Source: an uncultured bacterium
GTDB taxonomy: Bacteria; Bacillota; Clostridia; Oscillospirales; Acutalibacteraceae
Reading direction: 5' to 3'
Assembly: GCA_905215105.1 (NCBI GenBank)
Contig: CAJMOI010000043.1
Coordinates: forward strand, 1 to 13,194
DNA length: 13,194 nt
Part shown: positions 1-6,446 of the stretch, piece by piece
Layout of the letters: each line of letters opens with the position of its first letter
How positions within the stretch are numbered: the first letter of the stretch is position 1
Translations under genes and position numbers: made by a program
Notes under the pieces: generated by a model
What the model saw: only the letters and a program-made list of their open reading frames with translations
The model's database searches: none
What the model was told of the DNA's origin: nothing

Positions 1-1
1 G

Positions 2-1333
2 GCACAGGCGGTGCTGTTTCTGTCCTTCGGAATTCTCACGCTGGCAAACGGCAGTCTTGCCTTCCGTTTTTTACAGGGTACCGCTTCCGCCGGTCTGGCC
101 ATTGCCGGCATCACCCGGCTGGTGCAGATGCTGTCCGCAGAGAAAAAGGCCGCCGCTTTTCTGTCTGCGGCGGGGTTTGCCGCGCTGGCAGTTCTGATGG
201 CCGTCTCCCCGTCATTTTTTGCCTTTCCTGCGGCGCTGCTGTTTGGCCTTTGGTTTATTATCAGTGGTCTGGCCCGGGGAACCATCGCCATTCAGTGCTG
301 GACGGAAGATCTGGAAGGCAAATTCCGAAACAGCTTCGCCGCGCTGCTGTCGCTGGCCTTTGGCGTCTCCCTGATTCTCAATCCAAGCCTTCAGCTGCAC
401 ACTGTCTTTATCGTGGCCGGAATTTATCTGATCCTCTATTCCGCCGTACTGCTGCTGGACTTTGTTTCCGGGCTGTTTCTCTCCAATCAGGTGGGCGACC
501 GGATTAAGAGGAAAGTCCGCATCGCACTGCCCACCTTTATCACCGCCTTTATTCCCAGCCGTCTCATTGACGATTTCAACCGGTATTTCGCCACTCACCA
601 GAACGAAGGAGGGGTGATCCGTCAAACCCGGGAAAACGCCGGCAAAAAGCCCGATCTGGAAGTGTTTATCCACCTTTCCGACGTGGCTTTCGGACGCATG
701 GGCCATGTGGACATCCGTCTGGATGATACCGTCTATTCCTACGGCTGTTACGACCACTATTCCAACCGCCTTTTCGGACTGGTCAGCGACGGCACCGTTG
801 CCATGGCGCCCATCGGCCCCTATATCCGCCACTGTCTCACCTTCGAAAACAAGATTCTGGTGGGATTTGGACTGAATATTACCCAGAAAGAGCGGGCTGT
901 GGTGGAAAAGCAGCTGGAAAACCTGAAAGCAGTTCTGGTTCCCTGGAAAAGCGACCTGGAAAAAAAGCGGGAAGGCCTGCCCATTGAAGGAGACTGCACC
1001 GACGCCGCCAGCGAACTGGTAAAAGCCACCGGCGCTTCCATCTATAAAGTACAGTCCGGCCCCTTCCGGAAATACTTCGCCATCAACACCAACTGTGTCA
1101 AGCTGGCGGATACCATCATCGGCCCGGCTGGGCTGGACATTCTGCGGGTCAATGCCATCGCCACACCGGGCAGCTATTTTTCCATGCTCAACGAAATGTT
1201 CGAGCGGGGCGATACCCTTGTCACGGAACGCACCATTTATTCCGATAAAAAACGGGGAAAAACACTGGCGCAAAAACTGGAAAAGCAGGCCAAAAAACAG
1301 CAGAACAACGGGAAAAAGAAGAAAAAATCCTGA
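2..1333 (+). CDS. HdeD-like membrane protein fused to a putative permuted papain-like hydrolase domain (5' partial)
   Basis: The reading frame is open from the window edge, so the true start probably lies upstream. A GTG at 11 is possible but no ribosome binding site is visible. Counting from that GTG (440 residues), about residues 1-155 form five or six hydrophobic segments arranged like the HdeD/DUF308 membrane family. Residues about 215-400 form a soluble domain with a His in a GHVDIR context (H232) followed by a long stretch and a Cys in an NCVKLAD context (C362), then a TPGSYF segment. This His-before-Cys order matches circularly permuted NlpC/P60-like (DUF4105/YiiX-type) thiol hydrolases, where the motif is commonly GHv and later xC. 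C329 (GDCTDAA) is an alternative nucleophile. The last 25 residues are very rich in Lys. The membrane assignment is firm. The hydrolase assignment is inference from motif order, and the substrate is unknown. Confidence 0.7.
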   Translation, partial: AQAVLFLSFGILTLANGSLAFRFLQGTASAGLAIAGITRLVQMLSAEKKAAAFLSAAGFAALAVLMAVSPSFFAFPAALLFGLWFIISGLARGTIAIQCWTEDLEGKFRNSFAALLSLAFGVSLILNPSLQLHTVFIVAGIYLILYSAVLLLDFVSGLFLSNQVGDRIKRKVRIALPTFITAFIPSRLIDDFNRYFATHQNEGGVIRQTRENAGKKPDLEVFIHLSDVAFGRMGHVDIRLDDTVYSYGCYDHYSNRLFGLVSDGTVAMAPIGPYIRHCLTFENKILVGFGLNITQKERAVVEKQLENLKAVLVPWKSDLEKKREGLPIEGDCTDAASELVKATGASIYKVQSGPFRKYFAINTNCVKLADTIIGPAGLDILRVNAIATPGSYFSMLNEMFERGDTLVTERTIYSDKKRGKTLAQKLEKQAKKQQNNGKKKKKS

Positions 1334-1362
1334 AAAAAGCCCCAGATTCCGCCTTGTCGGGG

Positions 1363-1391
1363 TTGTAATTGGCAGCCGGTCGTGATAGAAT
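1363..1391 (+). promoter_or_regulatory. Sigma-A-type promoter of the pheST T-box transcript
   Basis: A -35 element TTGTAA lies at 1363-1368 and a -10 element TAGAAT at 1386-1391, with exactly 17 bases between them. A TGA precedes the -10, giving an extended -10 (TGn) configuration. Transcription would start near 1398, just before the T-box stem I. The promoter sits only 30 bases after the stop codon of the upstream gene, so pheST is probably expressed independently of it. Confidence 0.65.
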
Positions 1392-1395
1392 AGCA

Positions 1396-1660
1396 CTGTA
1401 TAACGCGATGAAAAAGGAAAGTAGCCTTTTCCACGGCGAGCAGAGAGGGTGTGTCCCCGGCTGAAAGCACACCTGCGCACGGGTCAAAGTGAAGTTCCCT
1501 TTGGAGCGGCAGTCCTGAACACATTTTGTCTGTAGGGGCTGACGGACGGCGCCGTTACCCGCCGCAGGAGAGTAAGGGCTTCTGTTCTTACAAAAATAAG
1601 GGTGGTACCGCGGAGTTTTATGCCTTCGCCCCTTTTTGAGGGGGCGGAGGCTTTTTGTTT
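1396..1660 (+). ncRNA. T-box leader (phenylalanine-responsive) upstream of pheS
   Basis: This untranslated leader contains the hallmark T-box sequence AGGGTGGTACCGCGG at 1599-1613, which forms the antiterminator and binds the uncharged tRNA acceptor end. Upstream are stem-I elements: AGTA near 1421, AGAGAGGG near 1443, and a GGTGTG...CACACC hairpin around 1448-1472. The specifier region GAAGTTCCC (1491-1499) presents UUC at 1495-1497, a Phe codon, which agrees with the downstream phenylalanyl-tRNA synthetase genes. When tRNA-Phe is charged, the terminator at 1622-1660 should form and stop transcription. Uncharged tRNA-Phe should favour the antiterminator. The element type is firm; the exact 5' boundary is inferred from the promoter. 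Confidence 0.95.
1622..1660 (+). terminator. Regulated intrinsic terminator of the Phe T-box
   Basis: An 11-bp stem, GCCTTCGCCCC (1622-1632) with GGGGCGGAGGC (1641-1651), contains one T-G wobble and has an 8-base loop. It is followed by a T-rich tract TTTTTGTTTT. It lies directly after the antiterminator sequence, the expected arrangement for a T-box attenuator. Confidence 0.92.
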
Positions 1661-1727
1661 TCCCTGCCGCCTGCCGCCTTCCCTGCATATGGAACCGTAT
1701 ATTTTTTTGAAAGGATTGATTCCTGTT

Positions 1728-2753
1728 ATGAAGGAGCAACTGGAAGCCATCCGCGCACAAGCGGAAGCAGAACTGGAGAATGCCGCCAGCCAGCAGGCGC
1801 TGGAGGAACTGCGCATCAAGTATCTGGGCAAAAAAGGCGCTTTGACCGCCATTCTGAAGCAGATGGGCAAGCTTTCCGCCGAAGAGCGCCCGGTGATCGG
1901 CCAGCTGGCCAACCGCGTCCGCGCAGACATTGAAGCAGAACTGACCCAGCGTGCCGCAGAAGTGAAGGCTGCCGAGCAGCAGCGCCGTCTGGAAGCGGAA
2001 AAGCTGGACGTAACCCTTCCCGGCAAACGCCATGCCATGGGCGCCAAGCATCCCCTGTCCATCGGTCTGGACGAAATCAAGGAAATTTTCATCGGCATGG
2101 GCTTTGAAATCGTGGACGGCCCCGAAGTGGAAACCGATTATTATAACTTTGAAGCCCTGAACATCCCCAAGGACCATCCCGCCCGGGATACTCAGGACAC
2201 CTTCTACATCAACGAAAACATCCTGCTCCGCACCCAAACCTCCCCGGTGCAGGTGCGCGTCATGGAAAAGCAGAAGCCGCCCATCCGCATCATTTCTCCC
2301 GGCCGTGTGTACCGCAGTGACGCTGTGGACGCCACTCACTCCCCCCTGTTCCATCAGATCGAGGGTCTCGTGGTGGACAAGGGCATCACCTTTGCCGACT
2401 TGAAGGGCACACTGGAAACCTTTGTTAAGCGCCTGTACGGAGAGGACAGCGTGGTGCGCTTCCGTCCCCATCACTTCCCCTTCACCGAGCCTTCCGCTGA
2501 GGTTGACGTGCAGTGCTTCAACTGCCACGGCGAAGGTTGCCGCCTGTGCAAGGGCGAGGGCTGGATTGAGATTCTGGGCTGCGGCATGGTACATCCCAAG
2601 GTGCTGAGCAACTGCGGCATTGACCCCGAGGAATACAGCGGCTTTGCGCTGGGCATGGGTCTGGAGCGCGTGGTCATGCGCCGGTACAATATCGACGACC
2701 TGCGTCTGTTCTATGAGAACGACGTCCGTTTCCTGAAACAGTTCCAGGGCTAA
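1728..2753 (+). CDS. pheS: Phenylalanyl-tRNA synthetase alpha subunit
   Basis: The 341-aa product (usual bacterial length about 330-345) is the catalytic subunit of the cytoplasmic alpha2beta2 phenylalanyl-tRNA synthetase, which attaches Phe to tRNA-Phe using ATP. Residues 1-90 form the N-terminal tRNA-binding coiled coil. Class II motif 2 is seen as GRVYRSDAVDATHSPLFHQIEG (split: GRVYRSD at 192-198, then HSPLFHQIEG at 204-213). Motif 3 is GFALGMGLERVVMRR (305-319). A307 lies in the FALG stretch that in E. coli carries the specificity-determining Ala294. Four cysteines (C263, C266, C271, C274) form a C-x2-C / C-x2-C group common in Firmicute PheS. The ATG at 1728 was chosen because the protein then begins as the family does. 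An open frame extends back into the T-box RNA but cannot be coding there. The AAAGGA upstream is about 13 bases away, a rather long spacing. Confidence 0.97.
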   Translation: MKEQLEAIRAQAEAELENAASQQALEELRIKYLGKKGALTAILKQMGKLSAEERPVIGQLANRVRADIEAELTQRAAEVKAAEQQRRLEAEKLDVTLPGKRHAMGAKHPLSIGLDEIKEIFIGMGFEIVDGPEVETDYYNFEALNIPKDHPARDTQDTFYINENILLRTQTSPVQVRVMEKQKPPIRIISPGRVYRSDAVDATHSPLFHQIEGLVVDKGITFADLKGTLETFVKRLYGEDSVVRFRPHHFPFTEPSAEVDVQCFNCHGEGCRLCKGEGWIEILGCGMVHPKVLSNCGIDPEEYSGFALGMGLERVVMRRYNIDDLRLFYENDVRFLKQFQG

Positions 2754-2767
2754 CCCACAGCGCAAAT

Positions 2768-2793
2768 GGAAACTCTCCTTTCAGGAGGTTTCC
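2768..2793 (+). promoter_or_regulatory. Hairpin in the pheS-pheT spacer
   Basis: GGAAACTCTCCT (2768-2779) pairs with AGGAGGTTTCC (2783-2793) around a TTC loop, with one bulged base. It has no proper T tract after it (CCCGATTTTCC), so it is at best a weak terminator. It also buries an AGGAGG sequence at 2783-2788 that is too far (about 52 bases) from the pheT start to serve as its ribosome binding site. Possible roles are mRNA processing, 3'-end protection of pheS mRNA, or partial attenuation. The role is inference. Confidence 0.5.
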
Positions 2794-2840
2794 CCCGATT
2801 TTCCTTTACTATATTCCAAAAAAGGCTTGGTGAATGATAA

Positions 2841-5231
2841 ATGAATCTTTCCATGAAATGGCTGAAAGAATTTGTCACCCTGGACGACATGCCCATGCGC
2901 TCCTTCACGGAAGCCATGACCATGAGCGGTTCCAAGGTGGAAGGCTATGAAGTCGAAGGCAGCGAGATCAGCAACGTTGTCGTGGCTCGGGTGGAATCCA
3001 TGGAGCGCCACCCCGACTCCGATCACCTGTGGATTTGTCAGGTAAACGTGGGTGCTGAGGAAAACATCCAGATCGTGACCGGCGCCCAGAACCTGAAACC
3101 CGGCGATGTGGTACCCGCCGCACTTCACGGCTCTACCCTTCCCGGCGGCATTAAAATCAAAAAAGGCAAGCTCCGCGGTGTGGCCAGCAACGGTATGCTG
3201 TGCTCCCTTGGCGAGCTGGGCCTCACCACCCATGATTTCCCCTCCGCCATTGAAGACGGTATTTTCGTTCTGACCGAAGAGGACGGCTGTGACCTGACCC
3301 TCGGCAAGCCCATCTGTGAGGCCATCGGTCTGGACGACACCAGCGTGGAGTTTGAAATTACTTCCAACCGCCCCGACTGCTTCTCCGTCATCGGTCTGGC
3401 AAGAGAAGCTGCCGCTACCTTCAAAAAGCCCCTCAACCTGCACACCCCCGAGGTCAAGGCCGGTCACGGCTCCTGCGAGGGAATGCTGGATGTAAAAATT
3501 GAGGCTCCCGAGCTGTGCCCCATTTACAGCGCCCGCATTGTGAAAAACGTTCGGGTAAAGCCCTCTCCCCGCTGGATGCGTGAGCGTCTGCGCGCACTGG
3601 GTGTACGCCCCATCAACAACATCGTGGACATCACCAACTATGTGATGCTGGAATACGGCCAGCCCATGCACGCTTTCGACCTGCGCTTCATTGAAGAGGG
3701 CAAAATCCGCGTGCGTCTGGCAAAAGACGGCGAAACCATCACCACGCTGGACGGAGTGGACCGCAAGCTCACCGGCAGACAGCTGGTCATTGCCGATGCC
3801 AAAAAGCCCGTTGCCATTGCCGGCGTCATGGGCGGCGAGTACAGCGGCATTATGGACGATACCACCACCATCGTGTTTGAGTCTGCCTGCTTCGACGGCG
3901 CTTCCGTCCGCGTGACTGCAAGAGATCAGGGAATGCGTACCGATGCTTCTTCCCGTTATGAAAAGGGTCTGGACCCCAACAACTGCCTGCCCGCTCTGGA
4001 CCGTGCCTGCGAGCTGGTAGAGCTGCTGGATGCCGGTGATGTGCTGGACGGCACTCTGAAAGATGACCACTCCAACCGTGAACGCCGCCGCATTCCGCTG
4101 GAGCACGACTGGATCAATCGCTTCCTGGACCTGAACCTGTCTGCCGACGAGATGAAGGCCATCCTGGCTCCTCTGGACTGCCAGTTTGACGGCGACGATG
4201 TGCTGGTTCCCACTTTCCGCCCCGACCTGGAGCACAAGGCCGATATCGCCGAGGAAATTGCCCGCTTCTATGGCTACAACAACATTCCCAGCACGGCTAT
4301 CAGCGGCGGCGCACAGGGCAAGTACTCTCCTGTGCAGAAGTTCATGGCCAAGATTGACAACACCATGCTGGCACAGGGTCTGAGCGAGATCATGACCTAC
4401 TCCTTTATCAGCCCCCGCTATTACGACAAAATCAATCTGCCTGCAGACAGCGAGCTGCGTAACTCCATTGTGATTTCCAATCCTCTGGGCGAGGACACCA
4501 GCATCATGCGCACCATCGCTTTGCCCTCCATGATGGAAATTCTGGCAAAGAACTACAACAACCGCAACGCTTCCGCCGCTCTGTACGAGCTGGCCAGAGA
4601 ATACATCCCCACCACTCCCGATGAGCTGCCGGTGGAGAAAAACACCCTGATTGCCGGACTGTACGGCGATGGTGCAGACTTCTTCCAGATGAAGGGCATT
4701 GTGGAAGAGCTGCTGAGTGCCATTTCCGTGTATGATTACGATGTGGAAGCCTGCTGTGACAACCCCAGCTATCATCCCGGCCGCTGCGCCAATCTGGTGA
4801 AAGATGGCCGCGTCTTTGGCGTCATGGGTGAAATTCATCCCGCCGTTGCTGAAAACTATGGTATGGACTGCCGCGTGTACAGCTTCTCTCTGGATGCTGA
4901 CGCACTGTTTGAGCTGTCTCAGCCGGAAAAGACCTACAAGCCCTTGCCCAAGTTCCCGGCAGTTACCCGTGACCTGGCCCTGCTCTGTGACGAGTCCATC
5001 CCGGTGGGCACGCTGGAAAAAGCCATTGTCCGCGGCGGCGGTTCTCTGCTGGAAGCCATTCAGCTGTTCGACGTTTATCAGGGCGCACAGATTGAAACCG
5101 GCAAGAAGAGCGTGGCCTTCAGCATCACCCTGCGTTCTGCTGACAGCACTCTGACCGATGAGCAGACCAACAGCGTCATGAAAAAAGTGATGAAAGAGCT
5201 GGAAAAAGAGGGCGCTGTTCTCCGCTCCTGA
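2841..5231 (+). CDS. pheT: Phenylalanyl-tRNA synthetase beta subunit
   Basis: The 796-aa product (B. subtilis PheT is about 800 aa) is the non-catalytic partner of PheS, providing tRNA binding and editing of mischarged Tyr-tRNA-Phe. Residues about 40-153 form the EMAP-II/OB-fold tRNA-binding domain (HPDSDHLWICQV, IVTGAQNL, SNGMLCSLGELGL). B3/B4 editing modules follow over about 200-400 (MHAFDL, VAIAGVMGG, SSRYEKGLDP), then the B5 domain around 410-480 and the catalytic-like core. Residues 700-796 form the C-terminal ferredoxin-fold anticodon-binding (FDX-ACB) domain starting at KPLPKFPAVTRDLAL. GGTGA at 2829-2833 lies 7 bases before the ATG and supports this start. It follows pheS by 87 bp with no convincing terminator, so both are expected to share the T-box-controlled transcript. 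Confidence 0.97.
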   Translation: MNLSMKWLKEFVTLDDMPMRSFTEAMTMSGSKVEGYEVEGSEISNVVVARVESMERHPDSDHLWICQVNVGAEENIQIVTGAQNLKPGDVVPAALHGSTLPGGIKIKKGKLRGVASNGMLCSLGELGLTTHDFPSAIEDGIFVLTEEDGCDLTLGKPICEAIGLDDTSVEFEITSNRPDCFSVIGLAREAAATFKKPLNLHTPEVKAGHGSCEGMLDVKIEAPELCPIYSARIVKNVRVKPSPRWMRERLRALGVRPINNIVDITNYVMLEYGQPMHAFDLRFIEEGKIRVRLAKDGETITTLDGVDRKLTGRQLVIADAKKPVAIAGVMGGEYSGIMDDTTTIVFESACFDGASVRVTARDQGMRTDASSRYEKGLDPNNCLPALDRACELVELLDAGDVLDGTLKDDHSNRERRRIPLEHDWINRFLDLNLSADEMKAILAPLDCQFDGDDVLVPTFRPDLEHKADIAEEIARFYGYNNIPSTAISGGAQGKYSPVQKFMAKIDNTMLAQGLSEIMTYSFISPRYYDKINLPADSELRNSIVISNPLGEDTSIMRTIALPSMMEILAKNYNNRNASAALYELAREYIPTTPDELPVEKNTLIAGLYGDGADFFQMKGIVEELLSAISVYDYDVEACCDNPSYHPGRCANLVKDGRVFGVMGEIHPAVAENYGMDCRVYSFSLDADALFELSQPEKTYKPLPKFPAVTRDLALLCDESIPVGTLEKAIVRGGGSLLEAIQLFDVYQGAQIETGKKSVAFSITLRSADSTLTDEQTNSVMKKVMKELEKEGAVLRS

Positions 5232-5314
5232 TCAATAAGGCAAAAAAACAAAGAGCAAACTCAGCTATTTTACCAGAATTTTTATAATTTACAGTTTTTT
5301 CTGTGCAGGGTCCC

Positions 5315-5343
5315 TTGTATTTTCCGTTTATTTCGTGTATGAT
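5315..5343 (+). promoter_or_regulatory. Promoter of ireB
   Basis: TTGTAT (5315-5320) and TATGAT (5338-5343) are spaced by exactly 17 bases, giving 3/6 and 5/6 matches to the sigma-A consensus. The predicted start of transcription near 5350 would leave a leader of only about 16 bases containing the GGAGG ribosome binding site. No hairpin-type terminator is seen between pheT and this site, so some read-through from pheT is possible. Confidence 0.5.
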
Positions 5344-5365
5344 TATCGGTATCGGAGGTGTTTTC

Positions 5366-5614
5366 ATGATTGATGACAAAACCATGACGTTCTCGCTGGA
5401 GCGGGACCGTGAAGGCGATATCCGCCGGATACTGACAACGGTTTATGATGCACTGAAAGAAAAAGGATATAACCCCATCAACCAGATCGTGGGCTACATT
5501 CTCTCGGAGGACCCCACTTATATTACCACCCACAACAATGCCCGCAGCCTGATTCGTCGGGTAGACCGGGATGAACTGCTGGAAGTTCTGGTAAAATCTT
5601 ATCTGAGGGAGTAA
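5366..5614 (+). CDS. ireB: IreB family regulatory phosphoprotein (UPF0297)
   Basis: The 82-aa product matches the IreB/UPF0297 (B. subtilis YrzL) family in length and sequence, with hallmark segments DIRRILTTVYDALKEKGYNP, NQIVGYILSEDPTYI and HNNARSLIRR. In Enterococcus faecalis IreB is a small dimeric cytoplasmic protein phosphorylated by the PASTA kinase IreK on threonines near its N terminus, and it lowers cephalosporin resistance. Here T6 and T8 lie in the comparable N-terminal stretch. GGAGG at 5354-5358, 7 bases before the ATG, decides this start; the open frame runs further upstream to 5303 but has no signal there. In many Firmicutes the gene sits in an alaS-ireB-ruvX-yrzB cluster. Here it stands alone between its own promoter and terminator. 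Confidence 0.93.
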   Translation: MIDDKTMTFSLERDREGDIRRILTTVYDALKEKGYNPINQIVGYILSEDPTYITTHNNARSLIRRVDRDELLEVLVKSYLRE

Positions 5615-5640
5615 CCTCTGTTTTTCTTCTTACAGCTGAA

Positions 5641-5682
5641 AACCTGCCGTTGAATGGTAAACAACGGCAGGTTTTTTGTTTT
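5641..5682 (+). terminator. Intrinsic terminator after ireB
   Basis: A perfect 12-bp stem, AACCTGCCGTTG (5641-5652) with CAACGGCAGGTT (5662-5673), has a 9-base loop and is followed by a run of T with one G interruption. It ends the ireB transcript 26 bases after the stop codon. Confidence 0.93.
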
Positions 5683-5716
5683 TCCTGTCAGATTCATGTC
5701 TTTTTGCCCGAATGAT

Positions 5717-5745
5717 TTGCAGTCAGAGAAGAATTATGGTATACT
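5717..5745 (+). promoter_or_regulatory. Extended -10 promoter of the 99-aa protein gene
   Basis: TTGCAG (5717-5722) and TATACT (5740-5745) are separated by 17 bases, and TGG immediately before the -10 gives an extended -10 motif. The expected transcription start is near 5752, about 66 bases upstream of the coding start. The site falls directly after the ireB terminator, so this gene is an independent unit. Confidence 0.7.
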
Positions 5746-5776
5746 TATAAGTACGATATCTGTTTGATTGGTTGGA

Positions 5777-5800
5777 ATCCGACTTCGGATCAATTTTTTT
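5777..5800 (+). promoter_or_regulatory. Small hairpin plus T-run in the leader of the 99-aa protein gene
   Basis: ATCCG (5777-5781) and CGGAT (5786-5790) form a short stem with an ACTT loop, followed after CAA by seven T residues (5794-5800). It lies between the predicted transcription start and the ribosome binding site at 5804-5809. The stem is only 5 bp, so it could be a weak attenuator or simply a leader hairpin. Confidence 0.3.
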
Positions 5801-5817
5801 ACAAGGAGGATATGGCT

Positions 5818-6117
5818 ATGAGTGAAAAAAAAGCTGCGAAATTTCCCACCTATAAGGGAAAGCCCTTTGTGCGCAGTGGAGATACGATTTACTATGGAAG
5901 CATGAAGGATAAATTCGTTATCAAAATGGAAATCAAGAGCAAGAAAAAGGTGCAGGATCTGGAAGTGGCCGATCGGGTCACGGTTCAGCTGATGTACACT
6001 GACCCTACCATCCGCAACCGCAAGCAGATTGTGAAATCCAGCGAAAAAAGCGGACTGTATCTGGCACTGGATATCGCCGATGCATGGCTTTCCCGTGCGC
6101 TGGCAGAACAGCAATAA
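5818..6117 (+). CDS. Conserved-looking 99-aa cytoplasmic protein of unknown function
   Basis: The product has no signal peptide, membrane segment or cysteine. A basic N terminus (residues 1-19) is followed by a probable beta-rich part (DTIYYGSMKDKFVIKMEIKS, about 22-41, and VADRVTVQLMYT, 50-61) and a C-terminal helix (LYLALDIADAWLSRALAEQ, 80-98). I do not recognise a named family. The segment resembles short hypothetical proteins I recall from gut Clostridia, but this is memory only. Two in-frame ATGs occur. AGGAGG at 5804-5809 is 8 bases from the ATG at 5818 but only 2 bases from the ATG at 5812, so 5818 is chosen. The gene is flanked by its own promoter and terminator. Its frame, strong ribosome binding site and neat boundaries support a real gene. 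Confidence 0.85.
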   Translation: MSEKKAAKFPTYKGKPFVRSGDTIYYGSMKDKFVIKMEIKSKKKVQDLEVADRVTVQLMYTDPTIRNRKQIVKSSEKSGLYLALDIADAWLSRALAEQQ

Positions 6118-6133
6118 TTTTTATCGAAAACAT

Positions 6134-6177
6134 AAACGGCTGGCTCTCCAACAGGAGAGACCAGCCGTTTTTTGTTT
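6134..6177 (+). terminator. Intrinsic terminator after the 99-aa protein gene
   Basis: A long stem is formed by AAACGGCTGGCTCTCC (6134-6149) and GGAGAGACCAGCCGTTT (6154-6170), with an AACA loop and one bulged base. It is followed by TTTTTTGTTTT. It begins 17 bases after the stop codon. Confidence 0.93.
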
Positions 6178-6446
6178 TGGGAACTCGAGGAAATTTTATT
6201 TTACAATTTCAGTAAATAGAACCTTCTTATTCCGGATATTTCCTGTATCTTCATAAAAATAAGCCTCAGAAAATCTTCTAAAATTTTACAGACAGTTACG
6301 CAGGTTTTACCTCTTCCTGGCGGTAAATTTCTCATACATCTTTATACTGAATGATAAAGAATGTTTTCAGAGGATCGCAATTCACTCTGACCGGTACGGC
6401 CCACCCCGCCGGAACAAACGAGAAATGGAGATGTCGAGGGATTCAT
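6178..6446 (+). other. AT-rich non-coding leader before the giant phosphoesterase gene
   Basis: This stretch holds no gene I can support. It is AT-rich up to about 6350 and then becomes similar in composition to the coding DNA. An ATG at 6351 is in frame with the following gene, but no ribosome binding site precedes it and the extra 32 residues would sit in front of a classical signal peptide. A TATACT at 6343-6348 is a possible -10 box, but no good -35 lies at the right distance. The promoter of the surface operon is therefore not located with confidence. It may need an activator or another sigma factor. Confidence 0.4.

Noticed and set aside
1340..1362. CCCC (1340-1343) / GGGG (1359-1362) hairpin after the first gene as a + strand terminator
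   Set aside because: The stem is only about 4-6 bp and no T tract follows on the + strand. The A-run before it would act as a T tract only on the opposite strand, where no gene is seen.
1602..1727. Upstream extension of the pheS frame
   Set aside because: It runs through the T-box antiterminator and terminator, which are structured RNA. The start at 1728 gives the normal PheS N terminus.
2781..4838. Very long minus-strand open frame (685 codons) opposite pheT
   Set aside because: pheT is unmistakable on the + strand. The antisense frame results from codon bias that avoids reverse-stop triplets, and its translation has no recognisable domain.
6351..6446. Upstream extension of the giant phosphoesterase frame from the ATG at 6351
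   Set aside because: It has no ribosome binding site and would place 32 residues before a standard signal peptide. GAGGG before 6447 fits much better.
6178..6446. CRISPR array, insertion sequence or tRNA gene in the AT-rich gap
   Set aside because: No regularly spaced repeats, transposase frame, terminal inverted repeats or cloverleaf were seen here or elsewhere in the window.
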